From Bacillus methanolicus (GTDB lineage: Bacteria; Bacillota; Bacilli; Bacillales; Cytobacillaceae), in contig NZ_VTQX01000029.1 of the NCBI RefSeq assembly GCF_008764295.1, forward strand, positions 1-52,257: DNA of 52,257 nucleotides, in the 5' to 3' direction. A program made the translations under genes and the position numbers. This document shows positions 25,261 to 37,826 of the stretch, piece after piece. Under the pieces are notes generated by a model. It did no database searches. It saw nothing but the letters and a program-made list of their open reading frames with translations, and had not been told where the DNA came from. The stretch's first letter is position 1, and every line of letters begins with the position of its first letter.

Positions 25261-25898
25261 TGATGAAAGATTTGATCACAATCGCCATGCCGAAGGGGAG
25301 AATTTTTGAGGAGGCGGCAGAGCTGTTGCGTCAGGCTGGTTATCAGCTTCCCCCTGAATTTGAGGATTCACGAAAGTTGATTATTGATGTGGAGAAAGAA
25401 GGTTTTCGCTTTATTCTAGCAAAGCCGATGGATGTACCTACTTATGTGGAGCATGGGGTTGCAGATTTAGGAATTGCTGGGAAGGATGTCATGCTCGAAG
25501 AGGAAAGAGATGTTTATGAATTGCTAGATTTAAATATTAGTGAATGCTATTTAGCGGTTGCAGGACTGCCGAACACGAAAATGAATGATGTTGCACCAAA
25601 GGTTGCGACGAAGTATCCAAATGTTGCTGCGCGTTATTTCAGAGAGCAAGGGGAGCAGGTCGAAATTATCAAACTGAATGGTTCGATTGAGCTTGCCCCT
25701 TTAATTGGTCTCGCCGACCGCATTGTTGATATTGTTTCAACTGGGAGAACTCTTATTGAAAATGGTCTTGTCGAGTATGAGCGAATGATGACTATTACAT
25801 CGCGTTTAATTGTTAATCCAGTTAGCTATCGTATGAAGGATGAGCAAGTGAATGAACTGGTCGAAAGGATTGCCGAGGTCATTGAACGAAAAGGCTAG
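25260..25898 (+). CDS. hisG: ATP phosphoribosyltransferase, short form
   Basis: About 212 residues. [55 protein letters not shown] (PRPP-binding). First step of histidine synthesis. The C-terminal regulatory domain of long HisG is absent, as expected with HisZ. The ATG overlaps the hisZ stop (TAATG); the in-frame ATG at 25263 is 8 bp from AAAGGGG and could be the real start. Confidence 0.96.
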   Translation: MMKDLITIAMPKGRIFEEAAELLRQAGYQLPPEFEDSRKLIIDVEKEGFRFILAKPMDVPTYVEHGVADLGIAGKDVMLEEERDVYELLDLNISECYLAVAGLPNTKMNDVAPKVATKYPNVAARYFREQGEQVEIIKLNGSIELAPLIGLADRIVDIVSTGRTLIENGLVEYERMMTITSRLIVNPVSYRMKDEQVNELVERIAEVIERKG

Positions 25899-25923
25899 AG
25901 TGCTAGAGAAAGGAAGTAGCAGG

Positions 25924-27189
25924 ATGAAAATACAAAAAGTGTCTAAGTCTCTTTCAATTAAAAGGACCGTTGAAAACGGAACGGACGAACAGCTTCTTGC
26001 TGTAAAAGCAATCATCGGGAATGTTAAAAGAGATGGGGATTCAGCTATTCGTCGCTATACGGAACAGTTTGATGGAGCAGCTTTAGAGTCTTTTACGATT
26101 ACAGGCGACGAAATGGATGAGGCCTTTGCGGATATCGATGAAGAAATGGTTGTGATCATGCAGGAAGCTGCTGAAAACATTCGCTCTTATCATCAAAAGC
26201 AATTGCGTTCTTCGTGGATGACGACAGAGGAGAATGGAACAATTCTTGGACAAAAGATAACGCCCCTTGATTCAGTTGGTGTGTATGTACCAGGAGGAAC
26301 GGCTGCTTATCCCTCTTCAGTATTAATGAATGTTATTCCTGCTAAAGTTGCGGGAGTCGCACGCATCGTGATGGTAACACCGCCGAATCAAAATGGGAAA
26401 ATTCCGGCAGCTGTCTTGGTGGCCGCTCATCTAGCAGGAGTGAAGGAAATTTATAAAATTGGCGGAGCTCAGGCAATTGCCGCTCTTGCTTATGGAACAG
26501 AGACGGTTCGTTCTGTCGATAAAATTACTGGCCCAGGAAATATATATGTAGCTCTTGCCAAGCGTGAAGTCTATGGAGATGTTGATATTGACATGATTGC
26601 CGGGCCAAGTGAGATTGCCATTCTTGCAGATGATACGGCGAGAGCAAATGAGGTGGCGGCCGATTTATTATCACAAGCGGAGCATGATGAGCGTGCTTCA
26701 AGCGTGTTGGTCACAACCTCTGAATTATTGGCGCAAAAAGTAGCGGCAGAAGTAGCAAAACAACTCGCAGAACTGCCAAGAAAAGACATCGCTGCTAAAG
26801 CGATTGCTGACTTTGGTGCGATCTATCTTGCCCGTGATATGAATGAGGCTGTGAATACGGTCAATGAATTAGCGCCGGAGCATCTTGAAGTAATCACTGA
26901 AAATCCTATGGAACTGCTAGGTAAAATTAAGCATGCAGGGGCTATTTTTATCGGTCGTTTTAGCTCCGAGCCGGTCGGAGATTATTTTGCAGGAACGAAT
27001 CATGTTTTACCGACAAACGGAACAGCAAGGTTTTCAAGTCCTTTAAGTGTCGAAGATTTTCAAAAGAAATCGAGCATTATTATGTATAGTGAGAAAGCGC
27101 TAAAAGAAAATGGTGCGAAAATTGCCACTTTTGCAAGAAAAGAGGGGCTGGAAGCACATGCTCGTGCTGTGGAGGAACGTCTGAAATAA
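25924..27189 (+). CDS. hisD: Histidinol dehydrogenase
   Basis: 421 residues. [61 protein letters not shown] (zinc site), and GTNHVLPT. Oxidises L-histidinol to L-histidine in two NAD-dependent steps. ATG 25924 has AAGGAAG 7 bp upstream; the longer frame would overlap hisG. Confidence 0.96.
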   Translation: MKIQKVSKSLSIKRTVENGTDEQLLAVKAIIGNVKRDGDSAIRRYTEQFDGAALESFTITGDEMDEAFADIDEEMVVIMQEAAENIRSYHQKQLRSSWMTTEENGTILGQKITPLDSVGVYVPGGTAAYPSSVLMNVIPAKVAGVARIVMVTPPNQNGKIPAAVLVAAHLAGVKEIYKIGGAQAIAALAYGTETVRSVDKITGPGNIYVALAKREVYGDVDIDMIAGPSEIAILADDTARANEVAADLLSQAEHDERASSVLVTTSELLAQKVAAEVAKQLAELPRKDIAAKAIADFGAIYLARDMNEAVNTVNELAPEHLEVITENPMELLGKIKHAGAIFIGRFSSEPVGDYFAGTNHVLPTNGTARFSSPLSVEDFQKKSSIIMYSEKALKENGAKIATFARKEGLEAHARAVEERLK

Positions 27190-27206
27190 TGGAGGCTAAT
27201 GAAAAA

Positions 27207-27794
27207 ATGGATAGAATCTCAAATATTACGCGTAAAACGAATGAAACGAATATTGAGCTTGCTTTAAACATAGATGGGCAGGGAATTTCTAAGCTGGAAA
27301 CAGGTGTGCCTTTTATGAGCCATATGCTTGATTTATTCACGAAACATGGGCAGTTTGATTTACATATTCAAGCTGATGGGGACACAGAAGTCGATGATCA
27401 CCATACAACGGAGGATATTGGGATTTGTCTCGGACAGGTATTAAAGGAAGCACTCGGTGATAAAAAAGGAATTAAACGTTACGGAAATGCATTCGTTCCA
27501 ATGGATGAAGCTCTTGCTCAAGTGGTCGTTGATTTAAGCAATCGCCCTCACTTAGAAATGCGAGCAGAATTTCCAAGTCAAAAGGTGGGAACCTTTGATA
27601 CAGAGCTTGTCCATGAATTTTTGTGGAAGCTTGCGCTAGAAGCAAGAATGAATTTACATGTGATCGTTCATTACGGTCAAAATACGCACCATATCATTGA
27701 AGCGATTTTCAAAGCCTTAGGAAGGGCATTGGATGAAGCAACCACCATTGATCCAAGAATAAAAGGAATACCCTCGACAAAGGGGATGCTGTAA
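27207..27794 (+). CDS. hisB: Imidazoleglycerol-phosphate dehydratase
   Basis: 195 residues, the usual monofunctional length. Metal-binding motifs DDHHTTED and HYGQNTHHIIEA, plus the start RKTNETNIEL. ATG 27207 is preferred to 27189 because GGAGG (27191-27195) lies 11 bp upstream and the length then matches the family. No phosphatase domain is fused, so histidinol phosphatase must be encoded elsewhere. Confidence 0.96.
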   Translation: MDRISNITRKTNETNIELALNIDGQGISKLETGVPFMSHMLDLFTKHGQFDLHIQADGDTEVDDHHTTEDIGICLGQVLKEALGDKKGIKRYGNAFVPMDEALAQVVVDLSNRPHLEMRAEFPSQKVGTFDTELVHEFLWKLALEARMNLHVIVHYGQNTHHIIEAIFKALGRALDEATTIDPRIKGIPSTKGML

Positions 27795-28430
27795 ATGATC
27801 GGCATTATTGATTATGGAATGGGTAATTTGTTTAGTGTCAGCAAAGCGTTGGAGCGACTTGGAGTCGATTATTTTGTATCCGAGGATAAGAAGAAGTTAG
27901 CAGGGGCAGATGCCCTTATTTTACCAGGTGTTGGCTCCTTTAAAGATGCGATGGAGCGTTTAAATGAGACGGGTTTATCCGAAATGGTAAAACAGTATGC
28001 CGGTTCAGGAAAGCCGTTGCTTGGCATTTGCTTAGGTATGCAGCTTTTATTTGCGCAGAGTGAAGAAAATGGGCAAACCGATGGGTTAGCGCTTCTTCCT
28101 GGAAAAGTGATTCGTTTTTCAGGGGAAAAAGCTGGCACACCTTATAAAGTTCCTCATATGGGCTGGAATCGCTTGCGCTTTGTTAATAAGTCGCCAATTC
28201 TCAGTGGAATCAGCGAGGATTTTGTCTATTTTGTCCATTCCTATTATGTTAACACAAAGGAGCGCAATGTTGTGATTGCTGACTGTGAATATGATGTCGC
28301 TGTACCGGCGGTGGTCGGTAAAGGCAATGTGTATGGGATGCAATTTCACCCTGAAAAAAGTGGGAGCCTTGGCATGAGTTTGCTGCAAAATTTCACACAA
28401 TTAACGAAGGAAAGGACGAATCAGTCATGA
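27795..28430 (+). CDS. hisH: Imidazole glycerol phosphate synthase, glutaminase subunit
   Basis: 211 residues. Class I glutamine amidotransferase: [21 protein letters not shown] (nucleophile Cys), [12 protein letters not shown] (His-Glu). Supplies ammonia to HisF. The ATG follows the hisB stop directly. Confidence 0.97.
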   Translation: MIGIIDYGMGNLFSVSKALERLGVDYFVSEDKKKLAGADALILPGVGSFKDAMERLNETGLSEMVKQYAGSGKPLLGICLGMQLLFAQSEENGQTDGLALLPGKVIRFSGEKAGTPYKVPHMGWNRLRFVNKSPILSGISEDFVYFVHSYYVNTKERNVVIADCEYDVAVPAVVGKGNVYGMQFHPEKSGSLGMSLLQNFTQLTKERTNQS

Positions 28431-29155
28431 CTTTTACAATATACCCAGCGATCGATATGCGCGGTGGGAAATGCGTTCGACTCCTTCAAGGGGATTACGA
28501 CAAAGAAACGGTATATGGGGATTCACCATTGAAGATGGCGCAGCGGTTTGTTGAGCAAGGCGCCAACTGGATTCATATGGTCGATTTAGATGGGGCAAAG
28601 GATGGAAAACGAATGAATGACCAGTTTGTATTAGAGGCAGCAAAACTGAAAGTAAAGGTGCAAATTGGCGGTGGAATTCGCTCAGAATCAGATATCACTC
28701 ATTATCTTGAAAACGGCGTGGAGCGGGTGATTATCGGTAGTGTGGCGATTTCCAATCCTAAATTTGCGATCGAAATGGTAAAAAAATATGGACGCCAGAT
28801 TGCGATCGGCCTTGATGCTAAAAATGGCTTTGTGGCAACACATGGATGGCTGCACACTTCAGAAATGAGGGCGGTGGATGTCGGAAAAAAATTTGCAGAT
28901 GCTGGTGCAGAAACATTTATATTTACCGATATTGCCACTGATGGAATGCTGTCAGGTCCTAATCTTGCTGCTGTTAATGAATTGGCACTTGAAACGAAAC
29001 AAGAAGTCATTGCCTCAGGAGGAGTGAGTCAGTTAGCCGATTTATCGGCCTTAAAGGAATTTGAAAGAAATGGAGTGTGCGGCGCAATTGTTGGTAAAGC
29101 ACTTTATGAAGGCAAGTTTTCCGTGATCGAGGCTTTGCGGGAGGTGCAAAATTAG
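28427..29155 (+). CDS. hisA: ProFAR isomerase
   Basis: 242 residues, (beta-alpha)8 barrel. [19 protein letters not shown] with the catalytic Asp, [13 protein letters not shown] phosphate site ([10 protein letters not shown]), and [14 protein letters not shown] with the second catalytic Asp. Overlaps hisH by 4 bp. Confidence 0.97.
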   Translation: MTFTIYPAIDMRGGKCVRLLQGDYDKETVYGDSPLKMAQRFVEQGANWIHMVDLDGAKDGKRMNDQFVLEAAKLKVKVQIGGGIRSESDITHYLENGVERVIIGSVAISNPKFAIEMVKKYGRQIAIGLDAKNGFVATHGWLHTSEMRAVDVGKKFADAGAETFIFTDIATDGMLSGPNLAAVNELALETKQEVIASGGVSQLADLSALKEFERNGVCGAIVGKALYEGKFSVIEALREVQN

Positions 29156-29914
29156 ATGCTGACGAAACGAATTATTCCTTGTCTTGATGTAAAGGAAGGG
29201 CGAGTAGTAAAAGGAATTCAATTTGTGGAGCTTCGTGATGCGGGAGATCCCGTAGAATTAGCGCGATTTTATGATCAGCAAGGCGCAGACGAGCTTGTTT
29301 TTTTAGATATTTCTGCTTCCCATGAAGGAAGAAAAACAATGGTTGAGGTTGTAAAGGAGGTCGCTTCAGAATTGGCTATTCCTTTTACAGTAGGGGGCGG
29401 CATTAATTCCTTAGCAGATATGAAACGGATATTGCGAGCTGGAGCGGACAAAGTTTCATTGAATACGGCGGCTGTTTTGCGTCCGTCACTTATCACGGAG
29501 GGATCGAGTTTTTTTGGTGCTCAATGCATGGTTGTGGCGATTGATGCAAAATTTGATCCGGAGCTTGGTTCATGGAGAGTTTATACTCATGGTGGAAGGA
29601 AAGCAAGCGATTACGAGGTCATTGCCTGGGCGAAGGAAGCAGTACGCCTTGGTGCAGGAGAAATTCTCCTAACAAGTATGGATTGCGATGGTGAGAAGGA
29701 CGGCTTTGATCTAGCCCTGACTAGATCGGTCAGTGAAGCCGTTACCGTTCCAGTCATTGCCTCTGGAGGAGCAGGAAATGCAGAGCACTTTGCCGCTGCC
29801 TTTCATGAAGGATTAGCAGATGCTGCCTTAGCTGCTTCCATTTTTCATTATAAAGAAACATCGGTCGAAGAGGTAAAAACATTTTTAAAAAGTGAAGGTG
29901 TGAATGTGAGATGA
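29156..29914 (+). CDS. hisF: Imidazole glycerol phosphate synthase, cyclase subunit
   Basis: 252 residues. [55 protein letters not shown]. Joins with HisH to make IGP and AICAR. Starts directly after the hisA stop. Confidence 0.97.
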   Translation: MLTKRIIPCLDVKEGRVVKGIQFVELRDAGDPVELARFYDQQGADELVFLDISASHEGRKTMVEVVKEVASELAIPFTVGGGINSLADMKRILRAGADKVSLNTAAVLRPSLITEGSSFFGAQCMVVAIDAKFDPELGSWRVYTHGGRKASDYEVIAWAKEAVRLGAGEILLTSMDCDGEKDGFDLALTRSVSEAVTVPVIASGGAGNAEHFAAAFHEGLADAALAASIFHYKETSVEEVKTFLKSEGVNVR

Positions 29915-30552
29915 ATATCGATAACTTAAAGTTTGATGACGCAGGCCTCATCCCAGCAATCGTTCAGGACGCCATGACAAAGGAAGTTCTCACCCTTGCT
30001 TATATGAACCGGGAGTCTTTAGAGAAATCAATGGAAACGAAAGAGACATGGTTTTTCAGCCGCTCCCGTCAGGAGTTGTGGCATAAGGGGGGGACGAGCG
30101 GAAACACGCAGATGATTACCGAGATTAAATTTGATTGTGACCAAGATGCTCTTGTCGTACTTGTTGAGCCGAAAGGACCGGCATGCCACAACGGAACTAC
30201 AAGCTGCTTTGTTGAAAATTTGTTTGGAGAAGCGCACGAGTCCTCTAGCACTCTGGCGGACTATCAAATTTTGCACTCCCTTCAGGAGGTCATTCATCAG
30301 CGGGAAAGGGAACGTCCAGAGGGAGCTTATACGACCTATCTATTTGAAAAAGGCGTGGATAAAATTCTTAAAAAAGTGGGCGAAGAGTCGGCGGAAGTCA
30401 TTATTGCAGCGAAAAATCGTGATGCCGAAGAGCTGAAATGGGAAGCAGCTGATTTAATCTATCACTTACTTGTGTTGTTGGAGGAACAGAAGCTTCCTTT
30501 TCCAGAAGTACTAAAAGTCCTTCGCAAGCGGCATGAAGGGACGGGCAAATAG
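29911..30552 (+). CDS. hisI: Bifunctional phosphoribosyl-AMP cyclohydrolase / phosphoribosyl-ATP pyrophosphatase
   Basis: 213 residues, HisI-HisE fusion. HisI part: [42 protein letters not shown] (zinc Cys). HisE part from about 115: [26 protein letters not shown]. Catalyses steps 2 and 3. Overlaps hisF by 4 bp; last gene of the his operon. Confidence 0.96.
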   Translation: MNIDNLKFDDAGLIPAIVQDAMTKEVLTLAYMNRESLEKSMETKETWFFSRSRQELWHKGGTSGNTQMITEIKFDCDQDALVVLVEPKGPACHNGTTSCFVENLFGEAHESSSTLADYQILHSLQEVIHQRERERPEGAYTTYLFEKGVDKILKKVGEESAEVIIAAKNRDAEELKWEAADLIYHLLVLLEEQKLPFPEVLKVLRKRHEGTGK

Positions 30553-30785
30553 ATTAAAAGTGAATTTACTCTTTCTTAAACGTTATTTTGTGAAAAAATG
30601 ATTTAAAGAGCTTTAAAGGGCCCCGTTTTTGCCTTTCGTGAGCATATTTTTTCGCCATAATCATCGCCGAAGAGAAATGGTTTCGTTAACACGGACCTTG
30701 CCCGTATAAGTGCTAGCGATTGATTGCTGCGAGTAGCTCAGTAAATTTTGGCAGTGCCTGTGAGGGATAAGTCTGGTCAACACCC

Positions 30786-30815
30786 TTACCAAAAGGCTCG
30801 TTTGTATGATATACT
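30786..30815 (+). promoter_or_regulatory. Possible promoter before yvcD
   Basis: TTACCA (30786-30791), 18-bp spacer, TATACT (30810-30815), 35 bp before the start. The -35 is weak. The rest of 30553-30785 shows no gene. Confidence 0.4.
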
Positions 30816-30849
30816 TCTTTGGTATATCTTGAGATAGATGGAGGATTTC

Positions 30850-32319
30850 ATGAGTAAAGACTCTAAAGCAACAAAAACAACAGGAACATTGCTGTCGTTC
30901 ACCCCGACTGGTGAGTATTATTTTGCAAAAGGATTAAAGGCTTACCAACGTCGAGAACATCATAAGGCAATAAAATATTTAGAGCGTGCGATGGAACTTG
31001 AGCCAGGGGAACCGATGATTGCTTGTCAATTGGCGATTATTTTATCAGAAAATGCACAGTACACAGAAGCTAACCGTCTCCTTCATATGATTTTGGAGGA
31101 ATGGGATGAGCAAATGATCGAATGTCATTATTTTCTTGCCAATAATTACGCCCATCTCGGTTTATTTAAAGATGCGTTCAATCACGCTTCATTATATATG
31201 CAGTTAGAAGGGGATGGGGAGTTCGCAGAGGATGCGGAAGATCTGTTGGACCTTTTAATGCTTGAAGGCGAAGAGCTGGAAGAGGATTTGTACGAGCAGG
31301 ATGACTTAATTTCGAAGCAGGAGGAAGCAAGGGAACTGCTCGAAACAGGAGAATTTCAAAAAGCAGCCATTCTTCTTAAAGAAGTGATTAAGAAGTTTCC
31401 TGAATATTGGTCTGCCTACAATAATCTTGCTTTGGCTTATTATTATTTAGGAGAGCCGCAAAAAGCGGATGACATCCTAGATGAGGTATTAGAGAAAAAT
31501 CACGGCAATTTGCACGCTCTTTGTAATAAAGCGGTGTTTGCTTGCTATGAGAACGATTGGCATACTGTAAAAAAATATAAAGAGGTATTAGAAAAGATTA
31601 AGCCATTATCCTCGGAGCATCAATTTAAGCTTGGTACGACGTTTGCATTGATCGGCGATTATGAAATGGCCTATTCTTGGCTAAAGAGGCTTTATAAGCA
31701 AGGATTTGAAGGGGAAGGTCCTTTCTATTATTGGCTTTCATATTCTGCTTATTATACGGGAAGAGTACAAACCGCTGAAAAGAGCTGGCAGCGAGTTATT
31801 CAAATGAATCCGGAAAAAGAAGGTCAAGAGCCGTGGAATAAAGAAACAAAGCTCCAGACTGGAGAAGCGATCAAAAAGCAATTAGCAAGTGAACAACTTG
31901 AAGAACGGCTTTTTGGCTTATTTTTAACATCGCTATCAGATGATAAAGAAGAGCTTCTGTCATCATACACTGGCACGACAACTTTAGAAAATGAATATGT
32001 ACAGTACCTTTTTAAAGGGGAAGGTCGTGCACCGCTAGCTCATAACATAGCCAGTCAATTTTACAGCTTCCATCATCCTACAGATGAAGCTGACCTATAT
32101 AAGATGTGGTTTTCAATCGCAAGTGCGATGACTGAAAATTCGTCTCTTCCGAAAAATGAGAAGGCCTATGCTTCTGCTGTCGATTATGTTTGGAGGAAGC
32201 TCCGTCAAGAAAGAATTTCTCAGCAAGCACTGGCAGAACAATACGGTTTGTCTGTTACGACGATGAAAAAATATGTAAAAATTGTTACCCAGCTATTGGA
32301 GGAATTAAATCGGGCCTAA
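30850..32319 (+). CDS. yvcD: Tetratricopeptide-repeat protein (YvcD-like)
   Basis: 489 residues. TPR-like units are seen at about 18-50 (AKGLKAYQRREHHKAIKYLERAMELEPGEP), 55-105 and 150-215 (FQKAAILLKEVIKKFPEYWSAYNNLALAYYYLGEPQKA). A C-terminal segment looks like helix-turn-helix (ISQQALAEQYGLSVTTMKKYV). Role unknown; likely a protein-interaction or regulatory scaffold. ATG 30850 is chosen because GGAGG lies 5 bp upstream, while ATG 30838 has no site. Confidence 0.82.
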   Translation: MSKDSKATKTTGTLLSFTPTGEYYFAKGLKAYQRREHHKAIKYLERAMELEPGEPMIACQLAIILSENAQYTEANRLLHMILEEWDEQMIECHYFLANNYAHLGLFKDAFNHASLYMQLEGDGEFAEDAEDLLDLLMLEGEELEEDLYEQDDLISKQEEARELLETGEFQKAAILLKEVIKKFPEYWSAYNNLALAYYYLGEPQKADDILDEVLEKNHGNLHALCNKAVFACYENDWHTVKKYKEVLEKIKPLSSEHQFKLGTTFALIGDYEMAYSWLKRLYKQGFEGEGPFYYWLSYSAYYTGRVQTAEKSWQRVIQMNPEKEGQEPWNKETKLQTGEAIKKQLASEQLEERLFGLFLTSLSDDKEELLSSYTGTTTLENEYVQYLFKGEGRAPLAHNIASQFYSFHHPTDEADLYKMWFSIASAMTENSSLPKNEKAYASAVDYVWRKLRQERISQQALAEQYGLSVTTMKKYVKIVTQLLEELNRA

Positions 32320-32330
32320 GGGGCCGATTT
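32309..32330 (+). terminator. Terminator after yvcD
   Basis: ATCGG-G-CC / GG-G-CCGAT stem with one mismatch around TAAG, then seven T. Confidence 0.7.
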
Positions 32331-32465
32331 TTTTCTATTTCCGATCCTCAGCAGAAGTGTGCTAACACGTCTAAAACCTGAGCATAAGTATGGACTATGC
32401 CGCCATTATTTTATAGGATATGGTTAGTTAGGAAATACTATTCATGATAATGGGATGCTACGTAA

Positions 32466-33431
<966 letters not shown>

Positions 33432-33627
33432 TACGGCTTTTGGGAAAAAATGGGATTAATGGCGTCTTTTTCTTTTTAACAAACAAAAAAATCGTTATAA
33501 CTTACCAATTGCGTCAGAATTTACAAAACGTTACTCCCTTTTAATTCTATTGTAACAGTAGTGAAATAAACATTCGTTATGATAAGGATAGAAATTGACC
33601 CCCTTTTAAAATATATACACTTGGACG

Positions 33628-33655
33628 GCACAAGGAAACTTGTGCTCTTTTTTTT
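33628..33655 (+). terminator. Strong terminator after trxB
   Basis: GCACAAG (33628-33634), GAAA tetraloop, CTTGTGC (33639-33645), then TC and eight T. It lies about 200 bp beyond trxB; nothing else was recognised in 33432-33627. Confidence 0.85.
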
Positions 33656-33771
33656 ATTTGGCTATGTTTTATGTGATTTTTTGAGCATGATTGCATGAAA
33701 AATGAAATCAGGTGGAACTTTTATCTCATGGGACAAGTTACTTGTCTTTTCTGTTTGAGAACCCCTATTCA

Positions 33772-33800
33772 TTGTGGGGATTTGTTAAAAATAGTATAAT
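33772..33800 (+). promoter_or_regulatory. Promoter of the yvcI-rapZ-yvcK-whiA-crh group
   Basis: TTGTGG (33772-33777), 17-bp spacer, TATAAT (33795-33800), 85 bp before yvcI. Confidence 0.65.
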
Positions 33801-33884
33801 CAAGTGAAGGGATTGGATTGAGTAATTTTCACAGAGGTTGAAGGAAATTCATAATGATGTAGTGTGAAGTCAGAGGTGGAAAAA

Positions 33885-34343
33885 ATGCAGCGGGTTACTA
33901 ATTGTGTACTTTTAAAGGACAATAAAGTGTTGTTATTACAAAAGCCGAAACGAGGCTGGTGGGTTGCACCAGGTGGAAAAATGGAACCGGGTGAATCAGT
34001 TCGTGATTCCTGTATTCGTGAATTTAGAGAGGAAACGGGTATTTACTTAAAAAACCCTCATCTTAAGGGGATTTTTACCTTTATTATGAAGGATGGAGAC
34101 CAGGTCTTATCGGAGTGGATGATGTTTACCTTTTTTGCAGAGAATGCGGATGGAATTCATTTAGAGGAGTCGGAAGAGGGGAAGCTAGCATGGCATCCTC
34201 TTGAGGAAATCAAGAACTTACCAATGGCAGAAGGAGACTATCACATATTAGATTATATGGTGCAAGGACAAGGAATTATTTACGGCACCTTTACTTATAC
34301 AGAGGATTTTAAACTTCTGCAATACCGTTTAGACCCAAGCTAA
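33885..34343 (+). CDS. yvcI: Nudix hydrolase (YvcI-like)
   Basis: 152 residues. The Nudix box starts at GGKMEPGE and continues REFREETGI, fitting G-x5-E-x7-RE-U-xEE-xGU. Probably an 8-oxo-dGTP-type or other nucleotide diphosphatase; substrate not readable. ATG 33885 follows GAGGTGG; GTG 33864 overlaps no ribosome site. Confidence 0.9.
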   Translation: MQRVTNCVLLKDNKVLLLQKPKRGWWVAPGGKMEPGESVRDSCIREFREETGIYLKNPHLKGIFTFIMKDGDQVLSEWMMFTFFAENADGIHLEESEEGKLAWHPLEEIKNLPMAEGDYHILDYMVQGQGIIYGTFTYTEDFKLLQYRLDPS

Positions 34344-34563
34344 TCGGAGAAATAGCACTATCCTTTTTAGCGTCCTCAGCATACTTTATTAGAAATCGTG
34401 TTGATCATTCCCTTCAACCGTTGTGAAATTTACTCAAATTTAATTCTATTGAAGTTAAGTAAAACTTTAGTGGGAAACATAATCTATACGAGAAAAGCCT
34501 GAAAACAGACTTACCATAACTACAAACGGCACTCGATTGAAAGAAGTGAATGGGGGAATGTAT

Positions 34564-35457
34564 ATGAGTACCGGAGCAGTTAACGACACACAAATGGTCA
34601 TTATAACAGGAATGTCAGGTGCAGGAAAAACAGTTGCGATTCAAAGCTTTGAAGATCTTGGTTTTTTTTGCGTAGACAATTTACCACCCACATTATTGCC
34701 TAAGTTCCTTGAACTAATGAAGGACTCGGGCAGCAAAATGAATAAGGTTGCCTTAGTGATGGATTTAAGGGGAAGAGAGTTCTTTGACCATTTATTTAAA
34801 GCGTTAGATGAATTAGCAGAAACCTCTTGGGTAACCCCACAAATCTTGTTCCTAGATGCGGATGACGGCTGCCTCGTTCGAAGGTACAAAGAAACTAGAA
34901 GATCCCATCCTCTTGCTCCATCAGGTTTGCCCCTTGAAGGTATTCAGTCAGAAAGAGAGCTGTTAGAAGAGTTAAAAGGGAGAGCTCAAATCATCTACAA
35001 CACTTCAAAACTAAAGCCGAAGGAACTGCGGGAACGAATTATTCAAGAATTCTCTGCCAATAAAAAGTCAACTTTTACTGTCAATGTCATGTCTTTCGGA
35101 TTTAAGCACGGGATTCCTATCGATGCTGACCTAGTTTTTGATGTGCGTTTTCTACCAAACCCTCATTATATCGACCATATGCGGCCGAAGACGGGACTCG
35201 ATGAAGAGGTTTACAACTATGTTTTAAAGTGGAACGAGACGAATAAGTTTTTAGAGAAGGTTACGGGCTTATTAAGCTTTATGCTGCCTCATTATAAACG
35301 TGAAGGAAAATCACAGCTCGTAGTTGCTATTGGCTGTACAGGTGGACAGCACCGTTCTGTTGCCTTAACGGAATACCTGGCTCGTTACTTTGAAAAGGAC
35401 TATCATACGCGTGCTTCTCATCGAGATATTGAAAGGAGAAAGGAAAAAACAACATGA
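34564..35457 (+). CDS. rapZ: RNase adapter / nucleotide-binding protein RapZ (YvcJ)
   Basis: 297 residues. P-loop GMSGAGKT at 16-23, [29 protein letters not shown], and C-terminal CTGGQHRSV. In B. subtilis the protein binds and hydrolyses nucleotides and affects competence; in E. coli it guides RNase E to GlmZ. ATG 34564 has GGGGG 7 bp upstream. Overlaps yvcK by 4 bp. Confidence 0.93.
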   Translation: MSTGAVNDTQMVIITGMSGAGKTVAIQSFEDLGFFCVDNLPPTLLPKFLELMKDSGSKMNKVALVMDLRGREFFDHLFKALDELAETSWVTPQILFLDADDGCLVRRYKETRRSHPLAPSGLPLEGIQSERELLEELKGRAQIIYNTSKLKPKELRERIIQEFSANKKSTFTVNVMSFGFKHGIPIDADLVFDVRFLPNPHYIDHMRPKTGLDEEVYNYVLKWNETNKFLEKVTGLLSFMLPHYKREGKSQLVVAIGCTGGQHRSVALTEYLARYFEKDYHTRASHRDIERRKEKTT

Positions 35458-36437
35458 CCAAAAACGGACAGCCCAAAATAGTCATCATCGGAGGAGGAAC
35501 CGGCTTGCCTGTGTTATTAAGAGGATTGAAAAAGTATCCCCTTGATATAACGGCAGTCGTGACAGTTGCCGATGACGGAGGAAGCTCTGGACGTTTAAGG
35601 GATGATTTGGATATCCCTCCACCAGGTGATATCCGCAATGTTTTAGCAGCCTTATCCGACGTAGAGCCATTAATTGAAGAGATGTTTCAGCATCGTTTTA
35701 AGACGTCAAATGAACTTGCAGGCCATTCTCTTGGCAACCTGATTCTCGCTGCCATGACTTCGATTACAGGTAATTTTGTTCATGCCATCCAAGAAATGAG
35801 CAAAGTGTTAAATGTAAATGGACGGGTCTTGCCCGCAGCTGCTGAAAGTGTGATTCTGAATGCAGAAATGGAGGATGGAACGATTGTCTCGGGAGAATCA
35901 AAAATTCCTTATTCAGGGAAGAGAATAAAGCGTGTTTTTTTAACTCCAGAGATTGCCCATCCACTGCCAGAGACAGTTCATGCGATAAGACAGGCGGATT
36001 TGATTATCATTGGTCCTGGCAGTTTATACACGAGCATTTTGCCTAATCTTCTTGTCCCTAAATTGGGACAAGAAATATGCCGAGCTAGGGCGAAGAAGGT
36101 ATATATATGCAATCTTATGACCCAAGCAGGTGAAACATTAGATTATACGGCAAGCGACCATGTGAAAGCTTTATATGATCATATGAAGAGCAGATTTTTA
36201 GACACGATTTTAGTCAATAGTGAAAACATCCCGAGCTCGATTTTAGATCGTTATAGCGAGGAGTATTCAAAGCCTGTTCACTTCGATTTTACTCAATTAT
36301 ATGAACTGGGGCTTGAAGTAGTGCAAGGCGAGATCATGACCTTGGAGAATGGTGTCATTCGCCATGATACGAAAGAAGTCGCCAATATTTTATATTCAAT
36401 CTTATTAAATGAAACCAAAAAGAGATTTAAAGCGTAA
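35454..36437 (+). CDS. yvcK: Gluconeogenesis factor MgfK/YvcK
   Basis: 327 residues. [57 protein letters not shown]: the CofD/YvcK superfamily. Required for growth on gluconeogenic carbon and for correct cell shape; binds UDP-sugars. ATG overlaps the rapZ stop. Confidence 0.93.
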   Translation: MTKNGQPKIVIIGGGTGLPVLLRGLKKYPLDITAVVTVADDGGSSGRLRDDLDIPPPGDIRNVLAALSDVEPLIEEMFQHRFKTSNELAGHSLGNLILAAMTSITGNFVHAIQEMSKVLNVNGRVLPAAAESVILNAEMEDGTIVSGESKIPYSGKRIKRVFLTPEIAHPLPETVHAIRQADLIIIGPGSLYTSILPNLLVPKLGQEICRARAKKVYICNLMTQAGETLDYTASDHVKALYDHMKSRFLDTILVNSENIPSSILDRYSEEYSKPVHFDFTQLYELGLEVVQGEIMTLENGVIRHDTKEVANILYSILLNETKKRFKA

Positions 36438-36487
36438 ATAAGTGAATCCGTGTTGATTCAGTTTGTCGTGCTTTAGGGGGTATAGGG

Positions 36488-37432
36488 ATGTCATTCGCTT
36501 CAGAAACAAAGAAGGAGCTAACAAACTTAGAATTAAAGGATTGTTGTTGCAAGGCTGAATTATCAGCCCTGATTCGAATGAATGGATCCTTATCCTTCTC
36601 CAATCGTAAGCTTGTTGTAGATGTTCAAACGGAAAACGCTGCCATTGCTAGAAGAATTTACACATTACTGAAGAAAAATTACAATGCGCAAGTCGAATTA
36701 TTAGTTCGAAAAAAGATGCGGCTCAAGAAGAATAATGTGTACATTGTAAGGCTTTCACAGCAAGCGAAAGAAATATTAGAGGATTTAAAAATTCTCCAAG
36801 AGGGCTTTGTATTTGCCCATGATATTTCCAAGGAATTAGTGAAAAAGAAATGCTGCAAGCGCTCCTATCTCCGCGGTTCGTTTCTTGCTGGAGGTTCTGT
36901 TAATAATCCAGAAACCTCTTCCTATCATTTAGAGATCGCTTCTTTGTATAAGGAACATAATGATGCCTTATGCGAATTAATGAACTCCTTTGATTTAAAC
37001 AGCAAGACATTAGAACGGAAAAAGGGATATATTACCTATTTAAAGGAAGCGGAAAAAATTACGGAGTATTTAAATATCATCGGTGCGCATAATGCATTGT
37101 TAAAATTTGAGGATATCCGCATCGTGCGTGATATGAGAAATTCTGTTAATCGTCTAGTCAATTGTGAAACAGCGAATTTGAATAAAACGATTGGAGCAGC
37201 GTTAAGGCAAGTGGAAAATATTCGTTTCATTCAGGAAACAGTCGGCTTAGATATTCTGCCAGATAAATTACGAGAAATTGCTGAACTGCGAGTTGCTTAT
37301 CAAGATGTTACGTTAAAAGAACTGGGAGAAATGGTTTCGGGAGGTCAAATTAGTAAATCCGGCATTAACCACCGTCTCAGAAAAATTGACGAAATTGCTG
37401 AAAAGCTAAGAGCTGGTGAGCCAGTTCAATAA
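36488..37432 (+). CDS. whiA: WhiA sporulation/cell-division regulator
   Basis: 314 residues. N-terminal LAGLIDADG-derived domain ([23 protein letters not shown]) and C-terminal helix-turn-helix ([25 protein letters not shown]). In Bacillus it influences cell division and chromosome segregation. GGGGG upstream. Confidence 0.94.
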   Translation: MSFASETKKELTNLELKDCCCKAELSALIRMNGSLSFSNRKLVVDVQTENAAIARRIYTLLKKNYNAQVELLVRKKMRLKKNNVYIVRLSQQAKEILEDLKILQEGFVFAHDISKELVKKKCCKRSYLRGSFLAGGSVNNPETSSYHLEIASLYKEHNDALCELMNSFDLNSKTLERKKGYITYLKEAEKITEYLNIIGAHNALLKFEDIRIVRDMRNSVNRLVNCETANLNKTIGAALRQVENIRFIQETVGLDILPDKLREIAELRVAYQDVTLKELGEMVSGGQISKSGINHRLRKIDEIAEKLRAGEPVQ

Positions 37433-37497
37433 ATGCTGAAATTCATTTTTATATATAGAGAAATAAAGAGAGAGATTTTTCAGGGAGGAAGAAGGAT

Positions 37498-37752
37498 ATG
37501 GTAGAGAAAAAAGTCGAAGTCAAATTAAAGACGGGGTTGCAAGCACGTCCAGCTGCATTGTTTGTCCAAGAAGCTACACGTTTCTCATCAGATATCTACA
37601 TCGAAAAGGACGGCAAGCAAGTCAATGCTAAAAGCATTATGGGGCTAATGAGCCTCGCCATTAATTCCGGTGCAAATATTACCCTAATCGCTGAAGGCAG
37701 CGATGAACAAGAGGCATTAGAGGCACTCGCCACATACGTGCAGCAGGATTAA
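37498..37752 (+). CDS. crh: Catabolite repression HPr-like protein Crh
   Basis: 84 residues. HPr fold with Gln15 in place of the catalytic His (GLQARPAA), and Ser46 in AKSIMG conserved. It therefore cannot act in PTS sugar transfer but is phosphorylated by HprK (encoded at 19506) and serves as CcpA co-repressor. GGGAGGAAG upstream. Confidence 0.96.
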   Translation: MVEKKVEVKLKTGLQARPAALFVQEATRFSSDIYIEKDGKQVNAKSIMGLMSLAINSGANITLIAEGSDEQEALEALATYVQQD

Positions 37753-37784
37753 ACACTTACTTGTTCGAGGGTCTAAATAAAAGC

Positions 37785-37826
37785 AAGAAGCTGCAAGAAA
37801 GCGATGCTTACGGCAGCTTCTTTTTT
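37785..37826 (+). terminator. Terminator after crh
   Basis: AAGAAGCTGC (37785-37794) pairs with GCAGCTTCTT (37813-37822), followed by TTTT. Confidence 0.8.

Noticed and set aside
37498..37752. HPr (ptsH)
   Set aside because: Residue 15 is Gln rather than His and the gene follows whiA, as for crh.
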